From an uncultured Flavobacteriaceae bacterium (lineage in GTDB: Bacteria > Bacteroidota > Bacteroidia > Flavobacteriales > Flavobacteriaceae): a stretch of 64,000 bases of DNA. Below are positions 17,401 through 26,523 of the stretch, piece by piece. Each line of letters opens with the position of its first letter. The stretch's first letter is position 1. Where the stretch lies: positions 310,001-374,000 of the forward strand of contig CANKZQ010000003.1 in NCBI GenBank assembly GCA_947488345.1. Direction: 5' to 3'. The position numbers were made by a program, and so were the translations under genes. Under the pieces are notes generated by a model, which did no database searches, had not been told where the DNA came from, and saw only the letters and a list, made by a program, of their open reading frames with translations.

Positions 17401-18864
17401 TTACTTTTCTAATTCTTTTAAAATGGTGGTTACTATTTTATAATCATCAAAGTCGGTTTTAACTCCATTCACCTCTTGATATGTTTCATGTCCCTTACCA
17501 GCGATCAGCACGATATCTCCCGTATCAGCTAATTGACTTGCTGTTTTTATTGCTTGTTTTCTATCAACAATTGATAGTGTTTTCTTAAAATTTTGTGGTT
17601 CAACTCCCGCCTCCATATCCGCAATAATAGTTGCCGGATCTTCGGTTCTTGGATTGTCTGAAGTGAAAATTGCTTGATCGGATAGTTCCGAAGCAATATG
17701 CGCCATTTTTGGTCGCTTCGTTTTGTCGCGATCACCTCCACAACCCACAACGGTAATTACTTTTTCATTAAAAGTTCTAATTGTATTGATGGTTTCGAGC
17801 ACATTTTTTAATGCATCTGGTGTATGTGCGTAATCAACTATAGCCGTAATACCCTTCTCGGAAACCATGTATTCAAAGCGCCCACTTACACTTTCTAACT
17901 CACTTAATAATCGTAAACTCTCTAAAGTATCTATACCCAACAAATCAGCAGTCGCATAAATTGCCAGCAAATTGTAGGCATTAAAATTGCCAATTAAACG
18001 TGTCCAAACTTCATTGTTATTAATGTTCAATAAGAGTCCGTTCAATTGATTCTCTAATATCTTCGCCTTGTAATCAGCGACTGTTTTTAGCGCATAGGTA
18101 ACTTTCTTCGCTTTTGTATTTTGAAGCATTACACCTCCGTTCTTATCGTCGATATTTACCAAAGCAAATGCTGTTTTCGGCAGCTTATCAAAGAACGATT
18201 TTTTCACATCTCTATACTCGGCAAATGAAGCATGATAATCGAGATGGTCATGAGAGAGGTTTGTGAAAATACCTCCATCAAAATCGAGACCTTCAGATCG
18301 CATTTGATCAATACCATGCGAGCTCACTTCCATAAAGCAAAAAACCACACCCTCTACCACCATATCGCTCAAAAATTTATTAATCGTTATGGAATCAGGT
18401 GTTGTATGCGTAGCAGCGAACTCTTTGTCATCTACCAGTACTTTTACCGTAGAAAGCAAGCCAACTTTGAATCCTGCTTTTTTAAACAAACTATATAAGA
18501 GACTGGCTATGGTGGTCTTTCCATTGGTACCCGTCACACCAATAAGCTTCAGCTTACTAGATGGATTACCATAAAAATTAGAAGCAATGATGGCCAATGC
18601 CTCATTTGAATTCTGAACTTGTACATAAGTCACATTCAACTCTTTGACGTGTGGTATTTCCTGACAGATGATTACCCTTGCTCCATTTTTAATGACATCA
18701 GAGATATAGGCATGACCATCACTAACAGTTCCTTTAATGGCCACAAACAAACTATCTTGCTGTACTTTTCGAGAATCAAATTCAAGAGTGCTAATGTCAA
18801 TATCTGTACTACCAAATACGGCTTCCACAGGAACTTTATACAATATGTCTTTTAAGTTTTTCAC
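17401..18864 (-). CDS. murE: UDP-MurNAc-tripeptide synthetase MurE
   Basis: This 487-residue Mur ligase adds the third stem-peptide residue. The ATP loop GVTGTNGKTT is at 109-118. LSHDHLDYH and VDYAHTPDALKN are conserved central and C-terminal motifs. SDNPRTEDP (about residue 405) contains the DNPR sequence that binds meso-diaminopimelate, so the organism very likely has DAP-type peptidoglycan; L-lysine-adding enzymes have a different motif here. It lies 7 bases after ftsI and 12 bases before mraY. Confidence 0.97.
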   Translation of the reverse strand: MKNLKDILYKVPVEAVFGSTDIDISTLEFDSRKVQQDSLFVAIKGTVSDGHAYISDVIKNGARVIICQEIPHVKELNVTYVQVQNSNEALAIIASNFYGNPSSKLKLIGVTGTNGKTTIASLLYSLFKKAGFKVGLLSTVKVLVDDKEFAATHTTPDSITINKFLSDMVVEGVVFCFMEVSSHGIDQMRSEGLDFDGGIFTNLSHDHLDYHASFAEYRDVKKSFFDKLPKTAFALVNIDDKNGGVMLQNTKAKKVTYALKTVADYKAKILENQLNGLLLNINNNEVWTRLIGNFNAYNLLAIYATADLLGIDTLESLRLLSELESVSGRFEYMVSEKGITAIVDYAHTPDALKNVLETINTIRTFNEKVITVVGCGGDRDKTKRPKMAHIASELSDQAIFTSDNPRTEDPATIIADMEAGVEPQNFKKTLSIVDRKQAIKTASQLADTGDIVLIAGKGHETYQEVNGVKTDFDDYKIVTTILKELEK

Positions 18865-18871
18865 GAATCGC

Positions 18872-20857
18872 TTATGACATTTTAAGTTTGATAATTTTTC
18901 CTTTCTCTATTTTCTTACCCGACTTTATCGATTGCGTCTTTACCAATCCAGTACCATCTGATTCTACACGCAATCCTAAATACTCTAACAAAGCAATTGC
19001 ATCCATGCCTGGCATATTTTTTACATTTGGCACTGTGACATGTTCTTTGTTTGAAAGGGTATTGTATTTCTCATAGCTAGCTTCAACATTCTCATAGGCC
19101 AAATCAGATTGATTCACCTCCTCAAGCAATGGGGTATCCGTATAAATCTTTTGAGCAATTTTTTTAAACACAGGAGCCGCCACGACGTTACCGTAATAGC
19201 CAATTCTTTTGTTGGGCTTATGAATAACTACAATACATGAATACTTAGGTTTTGTTGCAGGAAAGTACCCTACAAAAGAAGAGATATACTGTGTACCTCC
19301 TTTAATCCAATAATCGGTTTGACATGTACCTGTTTTACCTGCCATAGAGTAGTTCTTATCATAGATATTCTCGGCAGTACCTCTTTTCACAACGTTTTCC
19401 ATCATTACTTTTAACTTATCGATGGTTGACTGTGAACATATTTTGTCATTGATAATTTCTTTATCAAACCTTTCAATTACCTTATCTTGTGTACGAACTT
19501 CTTTAATGAATCTTGGTTTCACCAATACTCCGTCATTTGCAATGGCATTATAAATTGCCAAGGTTTGCAACGGTGTCATTTGCACCCCGTAACCATGCGT
19601 CATCCATGCCAAGGAGGTGCCGTACCATTGTTTTTTATTTGTAGGATCTGGAATAATAGGATTACCCTCTCCTTTAATGGGTACATTTAGCTTTTCACCA
19701 ACCCCCATTTTTTGCAACCCTTGTATAAACTTTTTGGGATTATTTCTGTAATTCTCTTCAATAACTTTTACAATCCCCACATTCGAAGAAACTTCAAAAA
19801 CTCTTGCTGCGGATATTTTACCATACCCTCCCTTACGAGAATCACGCACGGTTCTATCATACACCTTAAAAGTTCCGTCTTCTGTATCAATGACATCCGC
19901 GGTATCTACTACTTTATCTTCTAAAGCAACAATCATACTCATGAGCTTAAATGTAGATCCTGGCTCATGAGATTCACCAACAGCATAATTCAATCGTTCA
20001 TAATACTTACCTTCTTTATTTCTCCCTAAGTTTGATATCGCTTTTACCTCACCCGTTTCTGTTTCCATGACTACCACAGTACCGTGATCTGCACTGTATT
20101 TCTCTAGCTGCTCGAGCAAAGCATGATGCGCAATATCTTGTACGTTCAAATCGATGGTAGTGTAGATATCTTTTCCATCAATGGGCTCTACCTCATTATT
20201 ATCATTCAACGGTTTCCATTGTCCTTTTGCTATTTTTTGCTTGAGCCTTTTACCGTTCTTACCCTTTAAAAATTCATGAAAATTGCCTTCAATTCCAACA
20301 CGACCTCTATAATCATCATAACCTATATAGCGCTCAGCGATCTTACCAATTGGATGCTCTCTCACCGTACGTTGTTCATTAATTAAGCCTCCTCGATACG
20401 TCCCTAATTTGAAAATCGGAAATTTTCGCATTTTTTGATACTGCGTATAGCTTAAATTTTTTGCTATTGGCAGATATCTCATATTTTCTTTTCTCGCTTT
20501 ACGTATTCTATTTTCGTAATAGGCCGGTGCTTGCACCCCCAGCATTCTAGAAAGCGATTCACTCAAGCCTTTCAACCCTTCTTCCAAATCTTCACTAGAC
20601 ACCGTTACAGGATCCATAAAAACATCGAACTTCGAGACGGAAGTCGCTAATAAACTGCCATCTACGGTGTATACATTACCTCTGTTTGCTGGAATTTCAA
20701 AGTCTCTAATAGTGCCCTCTTCGGCCTTCTGTCGATAAAAATTACCCTTAACAAACTGAATGTCAATTACTTTGTATATTATCGCCAAAGCAAACAAGAA
20801 CATACATCCAGAAAGTATATAGAGTTTGTTTAATATGTTCTTCTTTTCGGTTGCCAA
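18872..20857 (-). CDS. ftsI: Septal transpeptidase FtsI (PBP3) with PASTA domain
   Basis: This 661-residue class B penicillin-binding protein cross-links septal peptidoglycan. A single N-terminal membrane anchor (about 11-30) is followed by the PBP dimerisation domain and then the transpeptidase domain. Its motifs are S301-TFK (SxxK, nucleophile Ser), S357-S-N (SxN) and K508-TG. One C-terminal PASTA domain (about 602-661, starting VTVPNVKNMPGMDAIALL) may bind peptidoglycan fragments. It pairs functionally with FtsW from the same cluster and lies 6 bases after ftsL. Confidence 0.96.
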   Translation of the reverse strand: MATEKKNILNKLYILSGCMFLFALAIIYKVIDIQFVKGNFYRQKAEEGTIRDFEIPANRGNVYTVDGSLLATSVSKFDVFMDPVTVSSEDLEEGLKGLSESLSRMLGVQAPAYYENRIRKARKENMRYLPIAKNLSYTQYQKMRKFPIFKLGTYRGGLINEQRTVREHPIGKIAERYIGYDDYRGRVGIEGNFHEFLKGKNGKRLKQKIAKGQWKPLNDNNEVEPIDGKDIYTTIDLNVQDIAHHALLEQLEKYSADHGTVVVMETETGEVKAISNLGRNKEGKYYERLNYAVGESHEPGSTFKLMSMIVALEDKVVDTADVIDTEDGTFKVYDRTVRDSRKGGYGKISAARVFEVSSNVGIVKVIEENYRNNPKKFIQGLQKMGVGEKLNVPIKGEGNPIIPDPTNKKQWYGTSLAWMTHGYGVQMTPLQTLAIYNAIANDGVLVKPRFIKEVRTQDKVIERFDKEIINDKICSQSTIDKLKVMMENVVKRGTAENIYDKNYSMAGKTGTCQTDYWIKGGTQYISSFVGYFPATKPKYSCIVVIHKPNKRIGYYGNVVAAPVFKKIAQKIYTDTPLLEEVNQSDLAYENVEASYEKYNTLSNKEHVTVPNVKNMPGMDAIALLEYLGLRVESDGTGLVKTQSIKSGKKIEKGKIIKLKMS

Positions 20858-20863
20858 TGATGC

Positions 20864-21184
20864 TTAGTTTATAACTTTGATTTTTTGTGGTGGATTCTTT
20901 GATACAAGCAATCCTTTTTCCTCTAATTTTTTCGTGATTGATGATTCCATTTTTAGCTTCATCAGATCTGAACGTGTTGCAACGAATTGTGATCTCAGCT
21001 CTCGCCTTTCTTTATTGAGTTGTGCAATTTTTTGAACTTTCTTATCGATACTATGCGAGCTCGCAATCATAATGAGTGCCAAAACAGCTAAGAAGATTAG
21101 CAGCCTCCAATTCTTTGGAGCATCTTCGTCCACCAAGAACTTCCCTTTTAATACATCATAGACTTGCTGCTTTACTTTTGCCAT
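20864..21184 (-). CDS. ftsL: FtsL-like cell division protein
   Basis: This small (106-residue) bitopic protein has a basic N-terminus, one membrane helix (about 28-45: LLIFLAVLALIMIASS), and a periplasmic heptad-rich coiled coil (about 48-95). This is the FtsL layout. The position between rsmH and ftsI is the canonical ftsL place, and its start overlaps the rsmH stop by one base. Sequence conservation is too low for identification by motif, so the assignment rests on topology and position. Confidence 0.85.
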   Translation of the reverse strand: MAKVKQQVYDVLKGKFLVDEDAPKNWRLLIFLAVLALIMIASSHSIDKKVQKIAQLNKERRELRSQFVATRSDLMKLKMESSITKKLEEKGLLVSKNPPQKIKVIN

Positions 21185-22080
21185 TATAATTTCGTTGCCA
21201 CACGGAGCTTTGCACTTCGTGCTCTATTGTTATTCTTTATCTCTTCGGCTGATGGAGTAATGAGCTTTCCTTTTTTAAATGGAAGCTCCACATTTCCGTA
21301 AAAATCTTTTTCTGCCTCTCCTTCAAACAATCCGTTTCGCATAAAGCGTTTCACCAGCCTATCTTCGAGAGAGTGATACGAGATTACGCTCAACTTCCCT
21401 CCTTTTTTTAACACCTCTTTTGACTGCACTAAAAATTCTTTTAAAGCCTCTAATTCTTCATTTACTTCTATCCGAATCGCTTGAAAAATTTGAGCCAAAA
21501 TTTTATGTTCCTTGCTAGCTGGCAAAAATTGCTTCAACGCCGCCTTCAGTTCAAAACTTGTCTTAATTGTTCCCTCACTGCGCGCCTTAACAATCTGTTT
21601 TGCTATCGCTCTCGCATTCCTCAATTCACCGTACAAAAACAAGATGTTACTTAACTCTTTCTCTCCATACGTATTGATAATGGTATATGCTGAAATCGCT
21701 CCATCCTGATTCATTCTCATATCTAATTCAGCATCAAAACGTGTGGAAAATCCTCTTTCGGCGACATCAAACTGATGTGAAGACACCCCCAGATCACCTA
21801 AAATTCCGTCTACCTCTCTAACCCCATGAAATCTCAAATACCGTTTTAAGTATCTGAAATTCTCATTGATCAACACAAAACGATCATCGTCAATAGCATT
21901 ATCTAAAGCATCGACATCCTGATCAAAGGCGAACAATTTTCCATGCACCCCCAAACGCTTCAGGATCTCACGCGAATGACCTCCACCACCAAATGTTACA
22001 TCAACATACACCCCACTCGGATCAATCTCTAAACCATCAATACTTTCAAAGAGCAAAACTGGATTATGATAACTCATCAT
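21184..22080 (-). CDS. rsmH: 16S rRNA (cytosine(1402)-N4)-methyltransferase RsmH
   Basis: This 298-residue SAM-dependent methyltransferase (MraW) modifies C1402 in the decoding centre of 16S rRNA. Its motifs are YHNPVLL at the start, the SAM loop YVDVTFGGGGHSREIL, DGILGDLGVSSHQFD, RGFSTRFDAELDMRM, and SYHSLEDRLVKRFM near the C-terminus. The first two codons are both Met; the second (22077) is an equally possible start. Its start overlaps the end of mraZ by 17 bases. Confidence 0.97.
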   Translation of the reverse strand: MMSYHNPVLLFESIDGLEIDPSGVYVDVTFGGGGHSREILKRLGVHGKLFAFDQDVDALDNAIDDDRFVLINENFRYLKRYLRFHGVREVDGILGDLGVSSHQFDVAERGFSTRFDAELDMRMNQDGAISAYTIINTYGEKELSNILFLYGELRNARAIAKQIVKARSEGTIKTSFELKAALKQFLPASKEHKILAQIFQAIRIEVNEELEALKEFLVQSKEVLKKGGKLSVISYHSLEDRLVKRFMRNGLFEGEAEKDFYGNVELPFKKGKLITPSAEEIKNNNRARSAKLRVATKL

Positions 22081-22537
22081 CCATTATATTATCGCCACCC
22101 ATCACATCTTCAGCTAATTCTGCAAAGTCTACAGCCGCTTCATCGATTGCTTTTTCGTAGCGTTTTTTATCCCAAACTTCAATAATATTTACTGCCGAAG
22201 ACAGCACCACTTCTTTAGAAATTCCCGCAAAAGAATGCAGGTCTTTTGGTATTAATAATCTTCCAGAAGCATCCAACTCAATAACTTTCACTCCCGCAGT
22301 AAAGCGTCTTATGAAGTCATTGTTCTTTTTTACAAAGCGATTCAGCTTATTCACTTTTTGCATCAAAATATTCCACTCGCTTATTGGATATAACTCTAAG
22401 CATGGCTGAAAAACAGCACGCTTGAGTACAAAACCATCTTGCAAAACGGCAGCCAGCTGCTTTTTCACAGGAGAAGGCATCATCAACCTTCCCTTGATGT
22501 CTGCTTTACACTCGTATGTTCCAATTAGATTTACCAC
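22064..22537 (-). CDS. mraZ: Transcriptional regulator MraZ
   Basis: This 157-residue protein has two tandem SpoVT/AbrB-like domains. The first is at about 4-50 (LIGTYECKADIKGRLMMPSP) and the second at about 82-125 (VIELDASGRLLIPKDLHSFAG). MraZ forms a ring-shaped oligomer and represses the dcw operon through direct repeats at its promoter. The start is GTG at 22537, and no ATG is available nearby. This start codon itself lies in a sequence identical to the upstream operator repeats. First gene of the cluster. Confidence 0.95.
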   Translation of the reverse strand: MVNLIGTYECKADIKGRLMMPSPVKKQLAAVLQDGFVLKRAVFQPCLELYPISEWNILMQKVNKLNRFVKKNNDFIRRFTAGVKVIELDASGRLLIPKDLHSFAGISKEVVLSSAVNIIEVWDKKRYEKAIDEAAVDFAELAEDVMGGDNIMDDELS

Positions 22538-22540
22538 TTT
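22531..22540 (-). promoter_or_regulatory. Possible fourth MraZ box over the mraZ start codon
   Basis: The minus strand reads AAAGTGGTAA, identical to boxes 1 and 3 of the upstream operator, and includes the GTG start codon. It is 52 bases (about five helical turns) from the nearest upstream box. The match could be chance. Confidence 0.4.
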
Positions 22541-22567
22541 ATTCTTGCAATGAGGCTATTTTAATGA

Positions 22568-22575
22568 CAAATATA
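22568..22575 (-). promoter_or_regulatory. dcw promoter -7 element
   Basis: The minus strand reads TATATTTG, a full match to the Bacteroidota -7 consensus TAnnTTTG, 30 bases ahead of the mraZ start. No TTG lies at the usual -33 distance. The place is taken by the three MraZ-box-like repeats. Confidence 0.7.
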
Positions 22576-22582
22576 CTCAATT

Positions 22583-22612
22583 TTACCACTTTTTACCATT
22601 TTTTACCACTTT
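22583..22612 (-). promoter_or_regulatory. Putative MraZ operator: three 10-bp direct repeats
   Basis: On the minus strand three contiguous decamers read AAAGTGGTAA, AAAATGGTAA and AAAGTGGTAA. They lie immediately upstream of the -7 element of the mraZ promoter. Known MraZ operators are three or four direct repeats with 10-bp spacing at the dcw promoter, so spacing, place and count all fit autoregulation by MraZ. Confidence 0.8.
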
Positions 22613-22736
22613 GTTAATAACTTTCCAATTCCGCATTTATTGTGTTGATTAACAATGTTTTGTAGTGGGGTGTTTTTCTTTAGAAAAAAAAGATTGTGGA
22701 ATTTTAAAGAAAAACTGTATTTTGAACCAAAATGGT

Positions 22737-22744
22737 TACTTTTG
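22737..22744 (+). promoter_or_regulatory. Promoter -7 element for the hydrolase-engB-rluA group
   Basis: TACTTTTG matches TAnnTTTG exactly and ends 27 bases before the start at 22772. The only near TTG (22722-22724) is 12 bases upstream, closer than usual, so the -33 element is unclear. Confidence 0.5.
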
Positions 22745-22771
22745 TGACTTGCACTAAACCAAAACCAATTC

Positions 22772-23536
22772 ATGGGAGATAATTACAAAACAGAAGGTGA
22801 CTTTAGCTACTTAGAAGCTGGCGAGGGAACACCCATTATTATTTTACATGGCTTAATGGGAAACCTCAGTAATTTTGATGGGGTTTTTGATTATTTTTCA
22901 AAGAGAGGTTATCAGGTTCTAATGCCCGAATTACCCGTTTATTCTTTACCTATTCTGCAAACGAATGTTAAAAATTTATCGAAGTTTGTAAAGAAATTTG
23001 TGAAGCATAAAGGCCTAAAAAACTACTTGCTTTTGGGCAACTCATTAGGTGGTCATATTGCGTTGTATTATACAAAACACAATCCACTAGAAGTAAAAGG
23101 TTTGGTGTTAACTGGCAGTTCTGGATTATATGAAAGTGCGATGGGAGAAAGTTATCCCAAGCGTGGTGATTATGAGTATATAAAGAAAAAAGCACAGGAT
23201 GTCTTTTATGATCCTGAAATAGCCACAAAAGAAATCGTAGATGATGTTTATGATTCAGTAAATGATCGTACGAAATTAATTCGCACACTATCTATCGCCA
23301 AAAGTGCTATCCGCCATAATATGGCTGGAGATTTACCTGATATGAACATGCCTGCATGTCTTATTTGGGGAAAAAATGATTCTGTCACTCCTCCTGATGT
23401 CGCCGAGGAATTCAATAAATTATTGCCAAATGCGAGCTTGTATTGGATAGATAAATGTGGCCATGCTCCTATGATGGAGCATCCAGAAAAATTTAACGAA
23501 TTACTAGAAGACTGGCTCAACAAAGAAAATCTATAA
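22772..23536 (+). CDS. Alpha/beta-fold hydrolase
   Basis: This 254-residue protein has the alpha/beta-hydrolase core. The oxyanion region is IILHGLMGNLSNFDG, the nucleophile elbow is LLGNSLGGHIA (GNSLG, Ser nucleophile), and the acid and histidine are near IWGKNDSVTPP and DKCGHAPMMEHPEKF. The substrate is not identifiable; esterases, C-C bond hydrolases and haloperoxidase-like proteins share this pattern. No signal peptide is present. It is followed after 3 bases by engB, so the two are probably co-transcribed. Confidence 0.88.
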   Translation: MGDNYKTEGDFSYLEAGEGTPIIILHGLMGNLSNFDGVFDYFSKRGYQVLMPELPVYSLPILQTNVKNLSKFVKKFVKHKGLKNYLLLGNSLGGHIALYYTKHNPLEVKGLVLTGSSGLYESAMGESYPKRGDYEYIKKKAQDVFYDPEIATKEIVDDVYDSVNDRTKLIRTLSIAKSAIRHNMAGDLPDMNMPACLIWGKNDSVTPPDVAEEFNKLLPNASLYWIDKCGHAPMMEHPEKFNELLEDWLNKENL

Positions 23537-23539
23537 CCG

Positions 23540-24136
23540 ATGCAAATTAAATCGGCCGAATTCGTCATTAGCAACACTGATGTTCAGAAATGCCCGAAGG
23601 AACAATTACCAGAATATGCTTTTATTGGAAGGTCAAACGTTGGCAAGTCTTCATTAATCAATATGTTGACAGGCAGAAAAAGTCTTGCGAAAATTTCTGG
23701 GAAACCTGGAAAAACGCAACTCATCAATCACTTCAAAATAAATGACAATTGGTTTCTCGTTGATTTACCAGGCTATGGATATGCACAAATTTCTAAAACT
23801 AAACGCGAAGCTTTTCAAGAATTTATTACTGAGTACTTTCTAAAAAGACAGCAACTTGTTTGTAGTTTTGTGTTAGTAGATGTTAGACATGCGCCACAAA
23901 AAATAGATGTTGAATTCATGCGTTTTTTAGGGGAAAATGAGATTCCATTCTGTATTATTTTTACCAAATCTGACAAACTTAATCACAGCAATCTCAACAA
24001 AAATCTAGACATTTATAAAAAAGAATTGCTAAAAACATGGGAAGAAATGCCTCCTCACTTCGTCACTTCAGCGTCGAACAAAAGTGGTCGCAATGATGTC
24101 TTGAGTTTTATCGACAATATAAACAAGAATTTCTAA
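23540..24136 (+). CDS. engB: Ribosome biogenesis GTPase EngB (YihA/YsxC)
   Basis: This 198-residue GTPase is needed for late assembly of the 50S subunit. The G1 loop [10 protein letters not shown] begins near residue 31. G2 lies within [12 protein letters not shown]3 is DLPGYGYA, G4 is FTKSDK, and G5 is VTSASNKSG. Length and motif order match EngB rather than Era or Der. Its stop overlaps the start of the next gene by one base (TAATG). Confidence 0.96.
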   Translation: MQIKSAEFVISNTDVQKCPKEQLPEYAFIGRSNVGKSSLINMLTGRKSLAKISGKPGKTQLINHFKINDNWFLVDLPGYGYAQISKTKREAFQEFITEYFLKRQQLVCSFVLVDVRHAPQKIDVEFMRFLGENEIPFCIIFTKSDKLNHSNLNKNLDIYKKELLKTWEEMPPHFVTSASNKSGRNDVLSFIDNINKNF

Positions 24137-24825
24137 TGGCTTCATCAGCATCTGACTTAGAAATACTGTATGAAGACAATCATATTATCATTGTCAATAA
24201 ACGGGTTGGAGATATTTCTCAAGGAGATAAAACCGGTGATACTCCGTTAAGCGAAATTGTAAAGGACTATCTTAAAAAAAAATATAATAAACCTGGAAAG
24301 GTATTTCTAGGCGTAGTACATAGATTGGATAGGCCTACCAGTGGAGTTATTGTTTTTGCACGAACCTCAAAAGCCCTAGAGCGACTGAACAAAATGCTTC
24401 GGGAGAAACAACTAAAAAAAACCTATTGGGCTCTTGTAAAAAACAAACCCTCCAAGCCTCAAGACACCTTAGTGCATTACCTAAAAAAGAATCCAAAAAA
24501 CAATAAATCTACAACATTTGTTAAGCCAACAGATGGATCTAAAAAGGCAATTCTACATTATAAAATCATTAAAGAATTAGAAACATATATTCTTTTAGAG
24601 ATCGACTTAGAAACTGGGAGACATCATCAAATACGCGCGCAACTAGCAGCGATAGGATGCCCAATAAAAGGAGACTTAAAATATGGCTTTAGCAGAAGCA
24701 ATAAAAACGGAGGTATTCACCTACATGCTCGAAAAATTGAATTTACACATCCTGTTACTAAAGAAAAAATAAGTGTTACCGCTCCAACTGAAAAAGAAGA
24801 TATTCTCTGGAAAAACTGTAACTAG
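24136..24825 (+). CDS. RluA-family RNA pseudouridine synthase
   Basis: This 229-residue enzyme converts uridine to pseudouridine in rRNA or tRNA. It has the family II motif VVHRLDRPTSGVIVFA with catalytic Asp at about residue 65, and GRHHQIRAQLAAIGCPIKGD downstream. No S4 RNA-binding domain is present, as in RluA and TruC-type members. The target site cannot be deduced. It ends 3 bases from the convergent helical protein gene. Confidence 0.93.
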   Translation: MASSASDLEILYEDNHIIIVNKRVGDISQGDKTGDTPLSEIVKDYLKKKYNKPGKVFLGVVHRLDRPTSGVIVFARTSKALERLNKMLREKQLKKTYWALVKNKPSKPQDTLVHYLKKNPKNNKSTTFVKPTDGSKKAILHYKIIKELETYILLEIDLETGRHHQIRAQLAAIGCPIKGDLKYGFSRSNKNGGIHLHARKIEFTHPVTKEKISVTAPTEKEDILWKNCN

Positions 24826-24827
24826 AT

Positions 24828-26372
24828 TTAGTGTTTTAACATTTTGAACTTCTCCTGGATAATTTCTGCCACTGGTTTATTTTGAATCTTACTTTCTAAC
24901 CACGATAAAATATCCAAATACAAAAAAGATCGACGCTCGTATGGGTCATCCTCGTAAACCTTTAGTTTCTCATATAATTTAATGAACTCCTTTTTTATTT
25001 CATGTGGATAAATATCCCCTAAGCCCTTTAAAAAATGAATCATATCTTTCTGAACCTCATGCAGGTCGTCCATTTTAATAAGGAACTTATAGGTGCTCTT
25101 TAACTGAATGTCTAAATGATAGTCAAGACCAGATTCATAATGCGCAATCAAACTCAATATTCTAGAAAAACACATTAAATCCTCTCGCATTTTTAAGGAG
25201 CGATTTCCAATAATTCTTTCTAAAAATTCAATACATTTTTTATGATCTCCAGCCCCGAAATATAAGCTCGCTATCTTATAATAAAAAAGCATAATATGAT
25301 GTTCATCGATACGATTCTTATATATTTTAATTCCTTCTGAAATTTCATCGACAAGGGGTATCCCCTCCGCAAAAGTACCTTCTAAAAAATGTAGGTTTAG
25401 CTTGTTATTATAGATATACAAGAAACTCAGGGCTTCGATGTTATCATCTTTTGGAAAGTCCTGCATGTGAATAATAGTTTCTAAACGATGTAGTGTTTGC
25501 TTGAACTTTGTATAGTGCTTTGCAAAAAACAGCGCCTCCAATAAATAATGATTTCCTTTTAAAAAAAATACAGGATTTAGATTTATCATGGCTTTGTTCT
25601 CGTAAAATAGATCCACCCACTTCTTGGCATACTTATAACTCGATAAAAAATCTTGCACTAAAAAACTATACCAGAGATAAGATTTGTACAACCACAGCTT
25701 TTCTCTAAATCCAAGATTCTCAATACTAAACTTGGGTAGTTTATCATTAAAATAATTGGTAATTATCTTGTACTCTTCATCATTCTTGACATACCCGGTC
25801 TTCAACAAGATCCCGTAGAGTTGTAAGGATAAATTCGAAAGTTTACTAGCCACTACATTCTCCATACTCAACTGTTTAGCCTGAATCGTTAATTCATCTG
25901 CCCTACCACTAATACTTCGTGTGATATATTGAGATTCTATCAATTTTTCGAGTTCTACAATTTCATAGGCAATATTTTTCTCTTCATGATCGATGGCAAC
26001 ACTCTTGGCCTTGTCCAAAATCTTTAAGCTTTGCTTATATAGCCCTTTATGATATAAAATAGTTGCAAAGTCTAACTGCTCTCTAATTTGTATCCTTATA
26101 TTTTGATGCGATGGGTTTAACCGTAAGCTAATTAATATCTGTTTATACAAATGCGCCTTCAAATTAGAAAGCTGTGCTTTTTTTACAATATTACTTTTTA
26201 AAATTTCGGTTTCATTATAGGTTGATAATTTATCCAATAAATTAAATAATGCTAAAAATTTTGAATCAGTATTTACCCCTAATCTCCCTACATAAAGTTT
26301 AAATTGACGCTTTTCTGACTTCGAAAGTGATTTTACCAGTACAAATAAATTATCTTTTTGAGTATTAATCAT
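24828..26372 (-). CDS. Uncharacterised helical-repeat protein
   Basis: I do not recognise this 514-residue protein. It is predicted to be almost all alpha-helical, rich in Leu, Lys and Tyr, without a signal peptide or membrane helix. Successive helix pairs of about 35-40 residues (for example HKGLYKQSLKILDKAKSVAI and FGAGDHKKCIEFLERIIG) look like degenerate tetratricopeptide repeats, which would make it a protein-interaction scaffold. The N-terminus (LFVLVKSLSKSEKRQFKLYV) is charged and helical. It stands alone between engB/rluA and leuA, and is transcribed divergently from the leu operon. Confidence 0.7.
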   Translation of the reverse strand: MINTQKDNLFVLVKSLSKSEKRQFKLYVGRLGVNTDSKFLALFNLLDKLSTYNETEILKSNIVKKAQLSNLKAHLYKQILISLRLNPSHQNIRIQIREQLDFATILYHKGLYKQSLKILDKAKSVAIDHEEKNIAYEIVELEKLIESQYITRSISGRADELTIQAKQLSMENVVASKLSNLSLQLYGILLKTGYVKNDEEYKIITNYFNDKLPKFSIENLGFREKLWLYKSYLWYSFLVQDFLSSYKYAKKWVDLFYENKAMINLNPVFFLKGNHYLLEALFFAKHYTKFKQTLHRLETIIHMQDFPKDDNIEALSFLYIYNNKLNLHFLEGTFAEGIPLVDEISEGIKIYKNRIDEHHIMLFYYKIASLYFGAGDHKKCIEFLERIIGNRSLKMREDLMCFSRILSLIAHYESGLDYHLDIQLKSTYKFLIKMDDLHEVQKDMIHFLKGLGDIYPHEIKKEFIKLYEKLKVYEDDPYERRSFLYLDILSWLESKIQNKPVAEIIQEKFKMLKH

Positions 26373-26523
26373 TGTATGTATTTGACATTTAAAAATCTAA
26401 CAATCAGAATTATAGATTGCTGAAATCTCATTTAAACATTGTAATTAAAGCTTGTTGATTTTTCGCTTAGATAAAACCAAAATATAAATTCGTATAACAA
26501 TAAAGAAATATATTTCTAAAATA

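Noticed and set aside
26376-26423. 15-codon ORF (MYLTFKNLTIRIIDC) upstream of leuA, considered as a leucine leader peptide
   Set aside because: Only two Leu codons, no terminator hairpin before leuA, and it lies at the divergent gene's start.
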